From contig NZ_JACHOU010000010.1 in NCBI RefSeq assembly GCF_014206975.1, positions 1 to 64,000 of the forward strand: a stretch of 64,000 nucleotides of DNA, in the 5' to 3' direction. Made by a program: the position numbers and the translations under genes. Shown here in pieces: positions 1 through 9,792 of the stretch. The DNA comes from Aminobacter aganoensis. GTDB lineage: Bacteria; Pseudomonadota; Alphaproteobacteria; Rhizobiales; Rhizobiaceae. Under the pieces are notes generated by a model, which did not search any database, was not told the origin of the DNA, and saw only the letters and a program-made list of their open reading frames with translations. Position 1 is the first letter of the stretch; every line of letters starts with the position of its first letter.

Positions 1-245
1 GTTTTGGTATCTGGCTGCCGGCTGACCGTCTGATTACAACCGCATCAGCCGCCCGCAAGGACCCCAGCGGCCGACGACGCGGGATAAGCCAAATCGCGAC
101 CAAATACAAAAACGCACCGCAGCCGAATTGCCATGAGCCCCTAGGCATGCACGTCAAAGGCCGTGGCCTGAGAGCGCCGCTTATGGTGTGGTGCGCGCCC
201 AGGCGGTCGAACACTTCTCGCCAGCCGTGCCAGGCACTCGGATGC

Positions 246-261
246 CCTCGACGCGTCGAGG
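246..261. repeat. 16-bp perfect palindrome
   Basis: The sequence CCTCGACGCGTCGAGG is its own reverse complement. With one bulged base, the flanks TGC and GCA extend the pairing to positions 243-263. It lies in DNA with no gene. It could be a regulator binding site or a small hairpin; nothing nearby tells which. Confidence 0.5.
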
Positions 262-570
262 CAAACGCCGCGCTACGTCAGCGCATGGCTTTGCAAGCTT
301 CCACGAGCCCGTCCAAACGGTCTTGAGGACGTTATGCCGACCGGGCCAGGGCAGGTTTTGCACAGTTAAGACAGGTACGTGCAGGAATAGGTGCCAGGAA
401 AACCAAGGTCCACAAAGTACAGCGACATGCGGCTCGCATGCAGGGGCGCGTGGCCAATGCCTGGCCGCTCGGGGGCTCCCGCCGGCAAGTTGAGTGGAGG
501 AAAAGTGGCCCTGAATGAGCGATGACCTGGCCGTCCCAGGATCGCAGGCTGGTCGATGCCCGCCGGCCGC

Positions 571-599
571 AAAAAAGGCCCGCGCGAAGCGGGCCTTTT
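571..599. terminator. Rho-independent terminator after the TerC gene
   Basis: A perfect 7-bp stem GGCCCGC / GCGGGCC closes a 5-base loop at 577-595. Six A residues precede it and four T residues follow, so it can act in both directions. It lies about 60 bp past the stop codon of the leftward TerC-family gene. Confidence 0.8.
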
Positions 600-658
600 C
601 ATGTCGCACCTGCAGACCGGAGACGTCGTTCTCCGGCCTGCCTGATCGTGCCGTGCCG

Positions 659-1315
659 TCAGGAGCCGGCGATGTAGGGCATCAGCTCATAGGCGCCGCG
701 ATAGATCATCTCGCCGGCGACGTAGAGGATGATGATCAGGCCGACATAGGCGATCCAGCGATGCTTCTGCAAAAGATTGGCGATGAAGCTCGCGGCGATG
801 CCCATCAGCGCGATGGACAGCACGAGGCCGAAGATCAGCACGTTGGGATGGTCGCGCGCCGCACCGGCGACGGCCAGCACGTTGTCGAGCGACATGGAAA
901 CGTCGGCGATGAGGATCTGCCATGCCGCCTGTCCGAGCGTCTTACGCGGGGCCGAACCGGCAACCTTGCCGTCCTTGTCGATATCGCTTTCCGAAAGCGC
1001 CTCGATGGCCTGGGTTTCCTCGGTGTGGGTCTGCCGGAGCTCGCGCCACATCTTCCAGCACACCCACAGCAGCAGCACGCCGCCGGCAAACAGCAGGCCG
1101 ACGATCTGCAGCAGCTGGGTCGTGGCAGCGGCAAAGCCGATGCGCAGCACTGTCGCGGCAACGATGCCGATGAGAATGGCCTTGGCGCGCTGGTCCTTGG
1201 GCAGGCCTGCGGCGGCAAGGCCGATGATGATCGCGTTGTCGCCCGCCAGGACCAGGTCGATCATGATCACCTGGAACAGTGCGGTCATCGCTTCTGGAGT
1301 GAAAAATTCTGTCAT
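659..1315 (-). CDS. TerC family integral membrane protein
   Basis: The gene encodes a 218-residue inner-membrane protein of the TerC/YjbE family, linked to metal ion (often manganese) export or tellurium resistance. The family's acidic membrane motifs are present: VLAGDNAII in the first helix and DVSMSLDNVLAV in the middle, with conserved aspartates inside hydrophobic segments. An acidic, hydrophilic loop rich in E, D and K separates the two halves. The start at 1315 (MTEFF) is chosen because AAAGGG lies just upstream; a longer frame would add a proline-rich tail unlike the family. The gene stands alone and is divergent from the Crp/Fnr-type gene. The family is clear but the substrate is not known. 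Confidence 0.88.
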   Translation of the reverse strand: MTEFFTPEAMTALFQVIMIDLVLAGDNAIIIGLAAAGLPKDQRAKAILIGIVAATVLRIGFAAATTQLLQIVGLLFAGGVLLLWVCWKMWRELRQTHTEETQAIEALSESDIDKDGKVAGSAPRKTLGQAAWQILIADVSMSLDNVLAVAGAARDHPNVLIFGLVLSIALMGIAASFIANLLQKHRWIAYVGLIIILYVAGEMIYRGAYELMPYIAGS

Positions 1316-1648
1316 GCGGCACCCTTTGCTTTCAGCTGGGGGCGGCGCGGCTTGCAATCATAGCCGTAGGCAGCGCGGACTCCGCGCGTGTCACAAAGTG
1401 CTGCTACAGCGTAGGGATTTCAAAAGCCAGGCCACCCGGATTGGAACTTCCAGTCCGACATCACAGTCCTCGATGGACTGCCAGAGGGGCCCGGCCTGGT
1501 AGCGACTAGCTAATTGCCGCAAGCGAGAAACTCAAGGCCAAATTTTGCCAGGCGCAGAGGATTGGCGCCGATTGGCGGGCCTCGCGGCGTGACGAAGGCG
1601 TCGGCGGCATGGTACGCAGGTCACTCATGCCAGTGTGCAGGAGCGCGC
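1316..1648. other. Divergent intergenic region (terC family / crp-fnr type)
   Basis: This 333-base region should hold both divergent promoters. It contains a 15-base dyad, GCGCGGA-C-TCCGCGC, at 1373-1387, which could be an operator or a cruciform. I saw no clear -35/-10 pair and no riboswitch that I could recognise upstream of the TerC gene. Confidence 0.4.
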
Positions 1649-2323
1649 GTGATCAGTTCGGAGCAATTTCTGACCTCGGTGTTCTGGGCGCAGGAGCTGC
1701 CAGGCGAGGAGCAGGAGCGGGCGCGGCGCGGCATTGCGCTGCGCAATCTCGACGTGGGTGCTTCCCTCATTCACCGCGGCGACCGCGTCGACAGCTGGAT
1801 CGGCGTCGTCAGCGGCCTGCTGAAGCTCGGCTCGATCACCGATTCCGGCAAGGCGGTCAGCTATGTCGGCTTGCCGCCGAGCTGCTGGTTCGGCGAAGGC
1901 TCGCTGCTCAAGGACGAGCCGCGCCAGTACGACGTCGTCGCCTTGCGCCGCACCCAGGTGGCCCTGCTCAACCGCGCCACTTTTTTCTGGCTGTTCGAAA
2001 ACAGCGTCGCCTTCAACCGGCTGCTGGTGCGCCTGTTCAACGAGCGCCTCGGCCAGTTCATCGCGCTGGTCGAGCACGACCGCACGCTCGATTCCACCGG
2101 CAAGGTGGCGCGCAGCCTGGCCTGGCTGTTCAACCCCGTCATCAGCCCCTTCCTTGGCAAGCACATCGACATCAGCCAGGAAGAAATCGGCCTGCTGGCC
2201 GGTGTTTCCAGGCCGGTCGCCAACCGCACCTTGCAGGAACTGGAGCGGGCCGGCCTGTTGCGCAACGAGGGCGGCGGCGTGACGATCCTGGATCTGGGAA
2301 AGCTGCGGCGCTACGGCGAATAG
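1649..2323 (+). CDS. Crp/Fnr family transcriptional regulator
   Basis: The product is a 224-residue regulator with an N-terminal cyclic-nucleotide-binding fold (roughly residues 15-130) and a C-terminal winged helix-turn-helix (ISQEEIGLLAGVSRPVANRT, about residues 175-195). It lacks the cysteine cluster of Fnr, so it should not carry an iron-sulfur cluster. The GTG start at 1649 is chosen because AGGAG sits five bases upstream; an upstream in-frame start would add 45 residues of unlikely sequence. It lies 186 bases before the acyl-CoA ligase/ABC operon in the same direction and is the natural candidate for its local regulator. The effector is unknown. Confidence 0.87.
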   Translation: MISSEQFLTSVFWAQELPGEEQERARRGIALRNLDVGASLIHRGDRVDSWIGVVSGLLKLGSITDSGKAVSYVGLPPSCWFGEGSLLKDEPRQYDVVALRRTQVALLNRATFFWLFENSVAFNRLLVRLFNERLGQFIALVEHDRTLDSTGKVARSLAWLFNPVISPFLGKHIDISQEEIGLLAGVSRPVANRTLQELERAGLLRNEGGGVTILDLGKLRRYGE

Positions 2324-2509
2324 ACGGCGCCAGCGGCACGGTCTTCGGCACTCGCCGCCGGGCGGCGGACCTAGTCCGGTAAGTTATATCAAGCATGCCC
2401 GGTCTGTCTGTCAAGCCAGCCCTTGAAAAAGACGGCCAAGGTTGCGAGCTTCCAATCAACGACCGGGAACACCCGGCGATCTACGAGGGAACAAACGGGA
2501 GGCGTGCCT

Positions 2510-4479
2510 TTGGCACAAGGGAGCGCAACGCGCGAGCTCGATACGTTTGCCAAGCTGTTGTGCGAGCATGCCCGCGTGCGGCCGAGCCGCCCGGCGATGC
2601 GGTACAAGGATCTCGGCATCTGGCGGACGTGGAACTGGAGCGAACTGGCCGAGACCATCCGCGCCTATGCTGCCGGCCTCGCGCAACTGGGCCTGGAGCG
2701 CGGCGCGACCATCGCCGTCATCGGCGAGAACCGGCCGGCCATGTACTGGACCATTCTCGCCGCGCAGTGGCTGGGAGCGATCCCGGTCCCGGTCTATGCC
2801 GATGCGGTGGCAGACGAGATGGCCTATGTGCTCGACCACGCCGACGTTGCCTTTGCCGCGGTGCAGGACCAGGAGCAGGTCGACAAGCTGATCTCGGTCC
2901 AGGACCGCGTGCCCAAGCTTCGGACCGTGCTCTATGACGAGCCGCGCGGATTGCGCGACTACGACCACAGCCGGCTCCATGCCATCGCCGACGTCATTGC
3001 CCGGGGACGCGAGCTTGTGCGCACCGACCCGGCTGCGGCAGCGGCCGTCGATGCCGAACGCGATCGCGGCCAGGCCAGCGACATCTCCATCATCCTCTAC
3101 ACCTCGGGCACCACGGGCCGCTCCAAGGGTGTGCTGTTGACCGCCGGCGGCTCGATAGCGGCGGCACGCGATACCGTCGCCTTCGACAAGCTCACCGACC
3201 GCGACGAGGTGCTTGCCTATCTGCCGCTGGCCTGGGTCGGCGATCACTACCTCAACTACGCCCAGTCGCTGGTCGCGGGTTTCTGCGTTGCCTGTCCCGA
3301 GAGCCGCGAAACGGCGGAAGCCGACACGCAGGAGATCGGGCCGAGCTTCTACTTCGCGCCGCCGCGCGTGTTCGAGACGCTGCTGACCCGGATCACCATC
3401 CGCATGGAGGATGCCGGCGCGCTCAAGCGCGGCATGTTCAACCACTTCGTCGGCGTTGCCAGGCGCTGGGGCGAAAAGATCCTCGACGGCGAAAAGGTAC
3501 CGCTCCATGCCCACCTCGGCTACGCGATCGGGAACCTGCTGGTCTACGCGCCGCTGAAGAATGTGCTCGGCTTCTCCCGCATTCGCGTCGCCTACACGGC
3601 CGGCGAGGCGATCGGCCCGGATTTGTTTTCCTTCTACCGCTCGCTCGGCCTCAACCTGAAGCAGCTCTACGGCCAGACCGAGGCCTTCCTCTATGTCACG
3701 GCGCAGCCAGACGGGCAGATCCGCGCGGGCACGGTGGGACCGGCGACGCCCAATGTCGACATCCGCATCGCCGACGACGGCGAGGTGCTCTACCGGTCGC
3801 CGGGCCAGTTCGTCGGCTATTACAAGGACACCGAAAAGACGGCCGAAACGGTCACTCCGGACGGCTATGTGAAGACCGGCGACGCCGGCTTCTTCGATCC
3901 CGACGGCCACCTCACCATCATCGACCGCGCCAAGGATGTCGGCAAGCTGAAATCAGGCGCGCTGTTTGCGCCGAAATACATCGAAAACAAGCTGAAGTTC
4001 TTCCCCAACATCAAGGAAGCGGTGGCCTTCGGCCAGGACCGCGACTTCGCCACCGTCATGCTCAACATCGACCTGACGGCGGTGGGCAACTGGGCGGAAC
4101 GCAAGAACATCGCCTACGGCTCCTACCAGGAGCTGGCGCAGCGGCCCGAAGTCTACGCGATGTTCACCGAGCATGTCGCCGAAGTGAACCGCGCTTTGGC
4201 CGCCGAGCCGCGCATGGCGGCGGCGCAAATCAAGCGTTTCCTGATCCTGCACAAGGAACTCGACGCCGACGACGGCGAGATGACGCGCACGCAGAAGGTT
4301 CGCCGCGGCTTCATCGCCGAACGCTACCAGCCGCTTGTCGATGCCCTCTACAACGGCGCCGAAGCCGCCGACATCTCGACCGAGGTGACCTTCGAGGACG
4401 GCCGCAAGGGCGTCATCGCGGCAAGGGTCCGCATTGCCGACGCCCAGGTGGCGCAGGGCGCCAAGCCGGGGGTTGCCGC

Positions 4480-4483
<4 letters not shown>
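2510..4483 (+). CDS. AMP-forming acyl-CoA synthetase (long-chain fatty acid-CoA ligase type)
   Basis: This ANL-superfamily enzyme of about 657 residues activates a carboxylic acid to acyl-AMP and then to acyl-CoA. The P-loop signature ILYTSGTTGRSKGV is near residue 203, followed by the YGQTE motif and the KTGD/DRAKDVGKLKSG region. A TTG start at 2510 is supported by GGGAGG seven bases upstream; longer frames have no such site. The stop overlaps the start of the ABC ATPase by four bases, so the two are translationally coupled. Being the first gene of an ABC importer operon, it probably activates the imported acid in the cytoplasm. The substrate (fatty, dicarboxylic or aromatic acid) cannot be read from sequence. 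Confidence 0.87.
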
Positions 4484-5259
<776 letters not shown>

Positions 5260-5294
5260 CCATGCCGGTGTCTGGTGGAGGAGGAAAGTTCCGC

Positions 5295-5360
5295 ATGAAC
5301 ACGAGACGCAGCGCAGCACGGACGATGGCAGGCCGCTCGACATCCGGCCGGGCCGGCTGA
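5295..5360 (+). CDS. Possible 21-residue leader peptide
   Basis: A short frame starts at ATG 5295 and ends just before the permease gene. The purine-rich GGAGGAGGAAAG, one of the strongest Shine-Dalgarno stretches in the operon, ends seven bases upstream. The product, MNTRRSAARTMAGRSTSGRAG, is arginine-rich and resembles nothing I know. It fills most of the 114-base gap between the ATPase and permease genes, where the other gaps are tiny or overlapping. It may be a coupling or regulatory mini-ORF, or the site may be a relic. Confidence 0.3.
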   Translation: MNTRRSAARTMAGRSTSGRAG

Positions 5361-5373
5361 GGAAGGCAGACCG

Positions 5374-6348
5374 ATGCTCTACAACATCTTCATCGACCCT
5401 TTCGTGCAGATGGCGCAGATGCCCGATCTGCTGGTCCAGACCCTGTGGGAAGGGCTGGTGTCGGGCGTGCTCTATGCGCTGATCGCCCTTGGCTTCGTGC
5501 TCATCTTCAAGGCGTCCGGCGTCTTCAACTTCGCCCAGGGCATCATGGTGGTGTTTTCGGCGCTTACCCTCGTCGGTTTCTACGACAAGTTTTCGGCCGC
5601 CGGTTTCTCCGGCCACGTCGCGGCCTTCGTCGCGCTGATCCTGACGGCGGCGGTGATGTTCGTGCTGGCGATGCTGGTCGAGCGCGTCGTGCTGCGGCCG
5701 CTGGTCAACCAGCCCGACATCATCCTGTTCATGGCGACGTTCGGCATCACCTACGTGCTGATCGGCTTCGGCGAGATGGTGTTCGGCGGCGACCCCAAGC
5801 AGATGATCGCCAGCGAGCTTTACCTGCCCAGCGGCTCGGTCGATGTCGAGATGCTCGGCGGCCTCGTCAGCTTCCAGAAGATCGACATCGCCGCCGCCGT
5901 CATCGCGTCCGTGATGATCGTCGGGCTGGCCCTGTTTTTCCAGAAGACCCGCATCGGCCGGGCGTTGCGTGCGGTTGCCGACAGCCACAAGGCAGCCCTT
6001 TCGGTCGGCATTTCGCTCAACCAGATCTGGGTCATCGTCTGGTTCGCCGCAGGCCTCGTCGCGCTGGTGACCGGCATCATGTGGGGCGCGCGTTCCGACG
6101 TCTCCTTCGCGCTCGAGATCGTGGCGCTCAAGGCGCTTCCGGTGCTGGTGCTCGGCGGGCTGACCTCGGTGCCCGGGGCGATCGTCGGCGGGCTGATCAT
6201 CGGCATCGGCGAAAAGCTTGGCGAATTCTACTGGGGGCCTCTGCTCGGCGGCGGCATCGAGAGCTGGTTCGCCTACGCCATTGCCCTGCTGTTCCTGCTG
6301 TATCGGCCGCAGGGCCTGTTCGGCGACAAGATAATAGAGCGGATCTGA
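5374..6348 (+). CDS. Branched-chain-type ABC transporter permease (LivH family)
   Basis: This 324-residue inner-membrane permease has about eight hydrophobic segments. It carries the LivH hallmarks: an N-terminal region ending in VLIFKASGVFNFAQG, the cytoplasmic coupling loop KTRIGRALRAVADSHKAALSVGI around residue 195, and the terminal LLYRPQGLFGDKIIERI. AGGAAGG lies upstream of the ATG. It forms the translocation channel with the next gene's product, from which it is separated by only four bases. Confidence 0.9.
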   Translation: MLYNIFIDPFVQMAQMPDLLVQTLWEGLVSGVLYALIALGFVLIFKASGVFNFAQGIMVVFSALTLVGFYDKFSAAGFSGHVAAFVALILTAAVMFVLAMLVERVVLRPLVNQPDIILFMATFGITYVLIGFGEMVFGGDPKQMIASELYLPSGSVDVEMLGGLVSFQKIDIAAAVIASVMIVGLALFFQKTRIGRALRAVADSHKAALSVGISLNQIWVIVWFAAGLVALVTGIMWGARSDVSFALEIVALKALPVLVLGGLTSVPGAIVGGLIIGIGEKLGEFYWGPLLGGGIESWFAYAIALLFLLYRPQGLFGDKIIERI

Positions 6349-6352
6349 CGAC

Positions 6353-7429
6353 ATGTTCTATCGCGAAACGGGTCAGTTCAAGCAAAGCTACGCGGCCGAC
6401 CAGGCGGTGTTTCCGATCCTGCAGGACCGGCTCGGCCTGGCCGTCATCCTGCTCGTCGCCTTCGTCGCAGTGCCGCTGTTCGGCAACGAGTTCCTGCTCG
6501 CCTCGGTGATGGTGCCGTTCCTGATCCTTTCGCTCGGCGCGATCGGGCTCAACATCCTCGTAGGCTACACCGGGCTGCTGTCCCTCGGTTCTGCCGCCTT
6601 CATGGGCGTCGGCGCCTATTCTGCCTACAAGCTCTCGACCATCTTTCCCGGCGTCAACATCCTGGTCTGGATCCTCTGCTCGGGCTTCTTCGCAGCGGGC
6701 ATCGGTGTGCTGTTCGGCCTACCGTCGCTGCGCATCAAGGGTTTCTACCTCGCGGTCGCGACGCTGGCTGCGCAGTTCTTCCTGCAATGGTGTTTCGTGC
6801 GGATAAGCTGGCTCTACAACGACAACCCGTCCGGCGCCATCGAAGTGCCGGCGCGCACGCTGTTCGGCCTCGCCATCACCGGCCCCTCGGCCACGCCCGT
6901 CACGCGCTATCTCGTGGTGCTGGTGATCGTCGCCGTCATGACCCTGCTCGCCTCCAACATCGTCCACGGCAGGATCGGCCGCACCTGGATGGCGGTCCGC
7001 GACATGGACATCGCCGCGCAGCTGATGGGCATCCGACTTTTGCCGGCAAAGCTGCTCGCGTTCGCGGTTTCGTCCTTCTACTGCGGCGTTTCGGGCGCGC
7101 TGATGGTCTTCCTCTGGCTCGGCGCCGCCGAGCCGTCGGCCTTCGACATCAAGCTCTCGTTCCTGCTGCTGTTCATGGTCATCATCGGCGGCCTTGGCTC
7201 GATGATCGGCAGCTTCTTCGGCGCTGCCCTGATCCACATCCTGCCGATCGTCATCCGCATGCTGCCCGAGGCGCTCGGCCTGCCGATCGCTGCGGCAACC
7301 GTGGAGCACCTGACCTATCTGATCGTCGGCGCCCTCATCATCTTTTTCCTGATCGTCGAACCGCACGGCCTCGCGCGGCTCTGGCAGATCGCCAAGCAGA
7401 AGCTTCGTGTGTGGCCCTTCCCTTACTAG
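6353..7429 (+). CDS. Branched-chain-type ABC transporter permease (LivM family)
   Basis: This 358-residue inner-membrane permease is the LivM partner. The conserved stretch GLNILVGYTGLLSLGSAAFM is near residue 65, the coupling loop GRIGRTWMAVRDMDIAAQLMGI is near residue 205, and the C-terminal VEPHGLARLW is typical of LivM. It starts four bases after the LivH-type stop. A hydrophilic N-terminal extension of about 25 residues precedes the first membrane segment. Confidence 0.9.
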   Translation: MFYRETGQFKQSYAADQAVFPILQDRLGLAVILLVAFVAVPLFGNEFLLASVMVPFLILSLGAIGLNILVGYTGLLSLGSAAFMGVGAYSAYKLSTIFPGVNILVWILCSGFFAAGIGVLFGLPSLRIKGFYLAVATLAAQFFLQWCFVRISWLYNDNPSGAIEVPARTLFGLAITGPSATPVTRYLVVLVIVAVMTLLASNIVHGRIGRTWMAVRDMDIAAQLMGIRLLPAKLLAFAVSSFYCGVSGALMVFLWLGAAEPSAFDIKLSFLLLFMVIIGGLGSMIGSFFGAALIHILPIVIRMLPEALGLPIAAATVEHLTYLIVGALIIFFLIVEPHGLARLWQIAKQKLRVWPFPY

Positions 7430-7477
7430 GGGTCCCGCACAAGACGGAAATGCAAAAGAAGTAGGGAGGAGAACCAA

Positions 7478-8809
7478 ATGTCGTTCAAGAACTGGCTATA
7501 CGCACTTTCTGCAGCAGCAGCGCTGACCTTGCCGGCCGTCCACGGCGCGCAGGCCCAGGAAGAATCGATCTATGTGCCGCTGTTCACCTATCGCACCGGT
7601 CCGTTTGCCGGCTCCGGCACGCCGATTGCCAACGGCATGCACGACTATCTGACGCTTCTCAACGAGCGCGACGGCGGCATCGGCGGCGTCAAGCTGGTGG
7701 TCGAGGAATGCGAGACCGGCTACGACACCAAGAAGGGCCTCGAATGCTATGAATCGGTGAAGCCCAAGAAGCCGGTGATCGTCAATCCATGGTCGACCGG
7801 CATCACCTTGCCGCTGATCCCCAAGGCGGCCGTGGACAAGATCCCCGTGCTGTCGATGGCCTACGGTCTTTCGGCCTCGGCCAAGGGCGACACCTTCCCA
7901 TGGATCTTCAACCCGCCGGCAACCTACTGGGATGGCTTCACCCAGATCCTGCAATACATCGCCACCCAGGAAGGTGGCGGCATCGACAAGCTCAAGGGCA
8001 AGAAGATCGGCTACATCTATCTCGATGCCAGCTTCGGCCGCGAGCCGCTGCCGCTGATCGAGCAGCTGTCCAAGGAGCTCGGCTTCGAGGCCAAGCTCTA
8101 TCCGGTGGCCGCCGCCGACATGCAGAACCAGTCGTCGCAGTGGCTGAGCGTGCGTCGCGACAAGCCCGACTACATGATCCTCTATGGCTGGGGCGCGCTC
8201 AACGCCACCGCCGTCAAGGAAGCGGTCAAGACCAACTATCCGATGGAGAAGTTCATCTCGATCTGGTGGCCGAGCGAGGATGACGCCAAGGGTGCCGGCG
8301 ACGGTGCAAAGGGCTTCAAGACGCTGAACTGGCATGCCGTGGGCGCGGACTTCCCGCTTCTCGCCGACATCCAGAAGCACGTCGTCGATGCCGGCAAGAG
8401 CCAGGTCTCGTCCAAGGACAAGGTCGGCCAGGTCCTCTACAACCGCGGCATCTACAACTCGATGCTGATCGCCGAGGCGATCCGCAAGGCGCAGGAGATC
8501 ACCGGCAAGAAGGCGGTCACCGGCGAGGACGTCCGGCGCGGGCTGGAAGGCCTCAACATCGACGAGGCAAGGCTCAAGGAGATCGGCCTCGAGGGCTTCA
8601 CCGGTGCGGTCAAGCTCTCCTGCGCCGACCACAACGGCCACTTCTCGACCTTCGTCCAGAGCTGGAACGGCACCACCTACGAAAAGGTCTCCGACTACAT
8701 CGCGCCGATGAGCGACAAGGTCGGCCCGCTGCTCGATGCCGACGCCAAGGCCTATGCCGAGAAGAACGCGCCGTGGCCGGCCCGTGCCGAGGCGTGCGAC
8801 GCCTCGTAA
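7478..8809 (+). CDS. Branched-chain-type ABC transporter periplasmic binding protein
   Basis: This 443-residue periplasmic receptor has a classical Sec signal peptide of about 26 residues ending in GAQAQ and a type I periplasmic binding fold (Peripla_BP_6). A strong site, GGGAGGAGAA, precedes the ATG. It is longer than typical LivK proteins, as in the subfamily found beside acyl-CoA ligases. Cysteines in the EECETGYDTKKGLECYE region may form a disulfide. A stem-loop follows the gene, which may let the receptor mRNA outlast the rest of the operon. The ligand is unknown; the flanking ligases suggest an organic acid. Confidence 0.88.
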   Translation: MSFKNWLYALSAAAALTLPAVHGAQAQEESIYVPLFTYRTGPFAGSGTPIANGMHDYLTLLNERDGGIGGVKLVVEECETGYDTKKGLECYESVKPKKPVIVNPWSTGITLPLIPKAAVDKIPVLSMAYGLSASAKGDTFPWIFNPPATYWDGFTQILQYIATQEGGGIDKLKGKKIGYIYLDASFGREPLPLIEQLSKELGFEAKLYPVAAADMQNQSSQWLSVRRDKPDYMILYGWGALNATAVKEAVKTNYPMEKFISIWWPSEDDAKGAGDGAKGFKTLNWHAVGADFPLLADIQKHVVDAGKSQVSSKDKVGQVLYNRGIYNSMLIAEAIRKAQEITGKKAVTGEDVRRGLEGLNIDEARLKEIGLEGFTGAVKLSCADHNGHFSTFVQSWNGTTYEKVSDYIAPMSDKVGPLLDADAKAYAEKNAPWPARAEACDAS

Positions 8810-8831
8810 GCCGACTGCGCCCTTCAACGTA

Positions 8832-8857
8832 TCCCTTCCCCCGGTCGGGGGGAGGGA
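8832..8857 (+). other. Intercistronic stem-loop after the binding-protein gene
   Basis: An 11-bp, GC-rich stem (TCCCTTCCCCC against GGGGGGAGGGA, one wobble pair) closes a four-base loop between the binding-protein and second ATPase genes. No T run follows, so it is more likely an RNA-stabilising or attenuating hairpin than a full terminator. Confidence 0.7.
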
Positions 8858-8878
8858 CCCCAGCTCCGGAGCTTCGTC

Positions 8879-9715
8879 ATGCCTGAACATGCTTCCATCG
8901 CTGTCGACACCGCCCGGCCGATGCTGTCCGTCAACAACATCGAGGTGATCTACGATCACGTCATCCTCGTCCTCAAGGGTGTGTCGCTGGCCGTTCCGCA
9001 GGGCGGCATCGTCGCCATCCTCGGCGCCAACGGCGCCGGCAAGACGACGACGCTGAAGGCGATCTCGAACCTTCTTCACGCCGAGCGGGGCGAGGTCACC
9101 AAGGGCTCGATCGAGTTCGACGGCGAGCGCGTCGACAGCCTCAGCCCGAACGAACTGGTGCGGCGCGGCTGCATCCAGGTGATGGAGGGGCGGCACTGCT
9201 TCGGCCATCTGTCGATCGAGGAAAACCTGCTCACCGGTGCTTTTACGCGGCGTGACGGCAACCGCGCCATCCGCGAAGATCTCGACATGATCTACGACTA
9301 TTTCCCCCGGCTGAAGCAGCGCCGGTCGTCCATGGCCGGCTACACCTCGGGCGGCGAGCAGCAGATGTGTGCCATCGGCCGCGCCATGATGAGCCGTCCC
9401 AAGATGATCCTTCTCGACGAGCCGTCGATGGGGCTGGCGCCGCAGGTGGTCGACGAGATCTTCGAGATCGTCAAGGACCTGAACACCAGGCAGGGCGTGT
9501 CGTTCCTGGTGGCCGAGCAGAACACCAACATGGCGCTGAAATACGCCACTTACGGCTACATCATGGAAACCGGCCGCATCGTCATGGATGGCGACGCCGC
9601 CTCGTTGCGCGACAACGAGGACGTCAAGGAATTCTATCTCGGCATCGGCGGCGAGGGCCGCAAGTCGTTCCGCGAGGTCAAGAGCTACAAGCGGCGCAAG
9701 CGCTGGCTCGCCTGA
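8879..9715 (+). CDS. Branched-chain-type ABC transporter ATPase (LivF family)
   Basis: This is the second ATPase (278 residues) of the importer. It has Walker A GANGAGKTT near residue 45, signature SGGEQQMCAIGRAM and Walker B ILLDEPSMGLAP, then the LivF motif VAEQNTNMALKYATYGYIMETG. The C-terminal tail is basic (RKSFREVKSYKRRKRW) and longer than in most LivF proteins. It follows the binding-protein gene after 69 bases that hold a stem-loop. Confidence 0.9.
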   Translation: MPEHASIAVDTARPMLSVNNIEVIYDHVILVLKGVSLAVPQGGIVAILGANGAGKTTTLKAISNLLHAERGEVTKGSIEFDGERVDSLSPNELVRRGCIQVMEGRHCFGHLSIEENLLTGAFTRRDGNRAIREDLDMIYDYFPRLKQRRSSMAGYTSGGEQQMCAIGRAMMSRPKMILLDEPSMGLAPQVVDEIFEIVKDLNTRQGVSFLVAEQNTNMALKYATYGYIMETGRIVMDGDAASLRDNEDVKEFYLGIGGEGRKSFREVKSYKRRKRWLA

Positions 9716-9792
9716 ACCGCGTCATGTTCCGGGTGCTGCGCGGTCATGCCAGCTGGGCGGCGCGCCCCATCGTCCAGAAATCCAGGTGAACC

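Larger units (their letters stand above)
1..658. other. Long stretch without a convincing gene
   Basis: This 658-base edge region has short open frames on both strands, but none has a good ribosome binding site, a recognisable domain or the codon pattern of the neighbouring genes. It holds a 16-bp perfect palindrome near 246 and a rho-independent terminator near 571-600. The terminator serves the leftward TerC gene. I found no tRNA, tmRNA or RNase P pattern. It may carry the end or promoter of a gene lying left of the window, or an unrecognised small RNA. Confidence 0.5.

Noticed and set aside
181-609. 142-codon and 101-codon frames on opposite strands in the left edge region
   Set aside because: They overlap each other, lack ribosome sites and resemble no known family.
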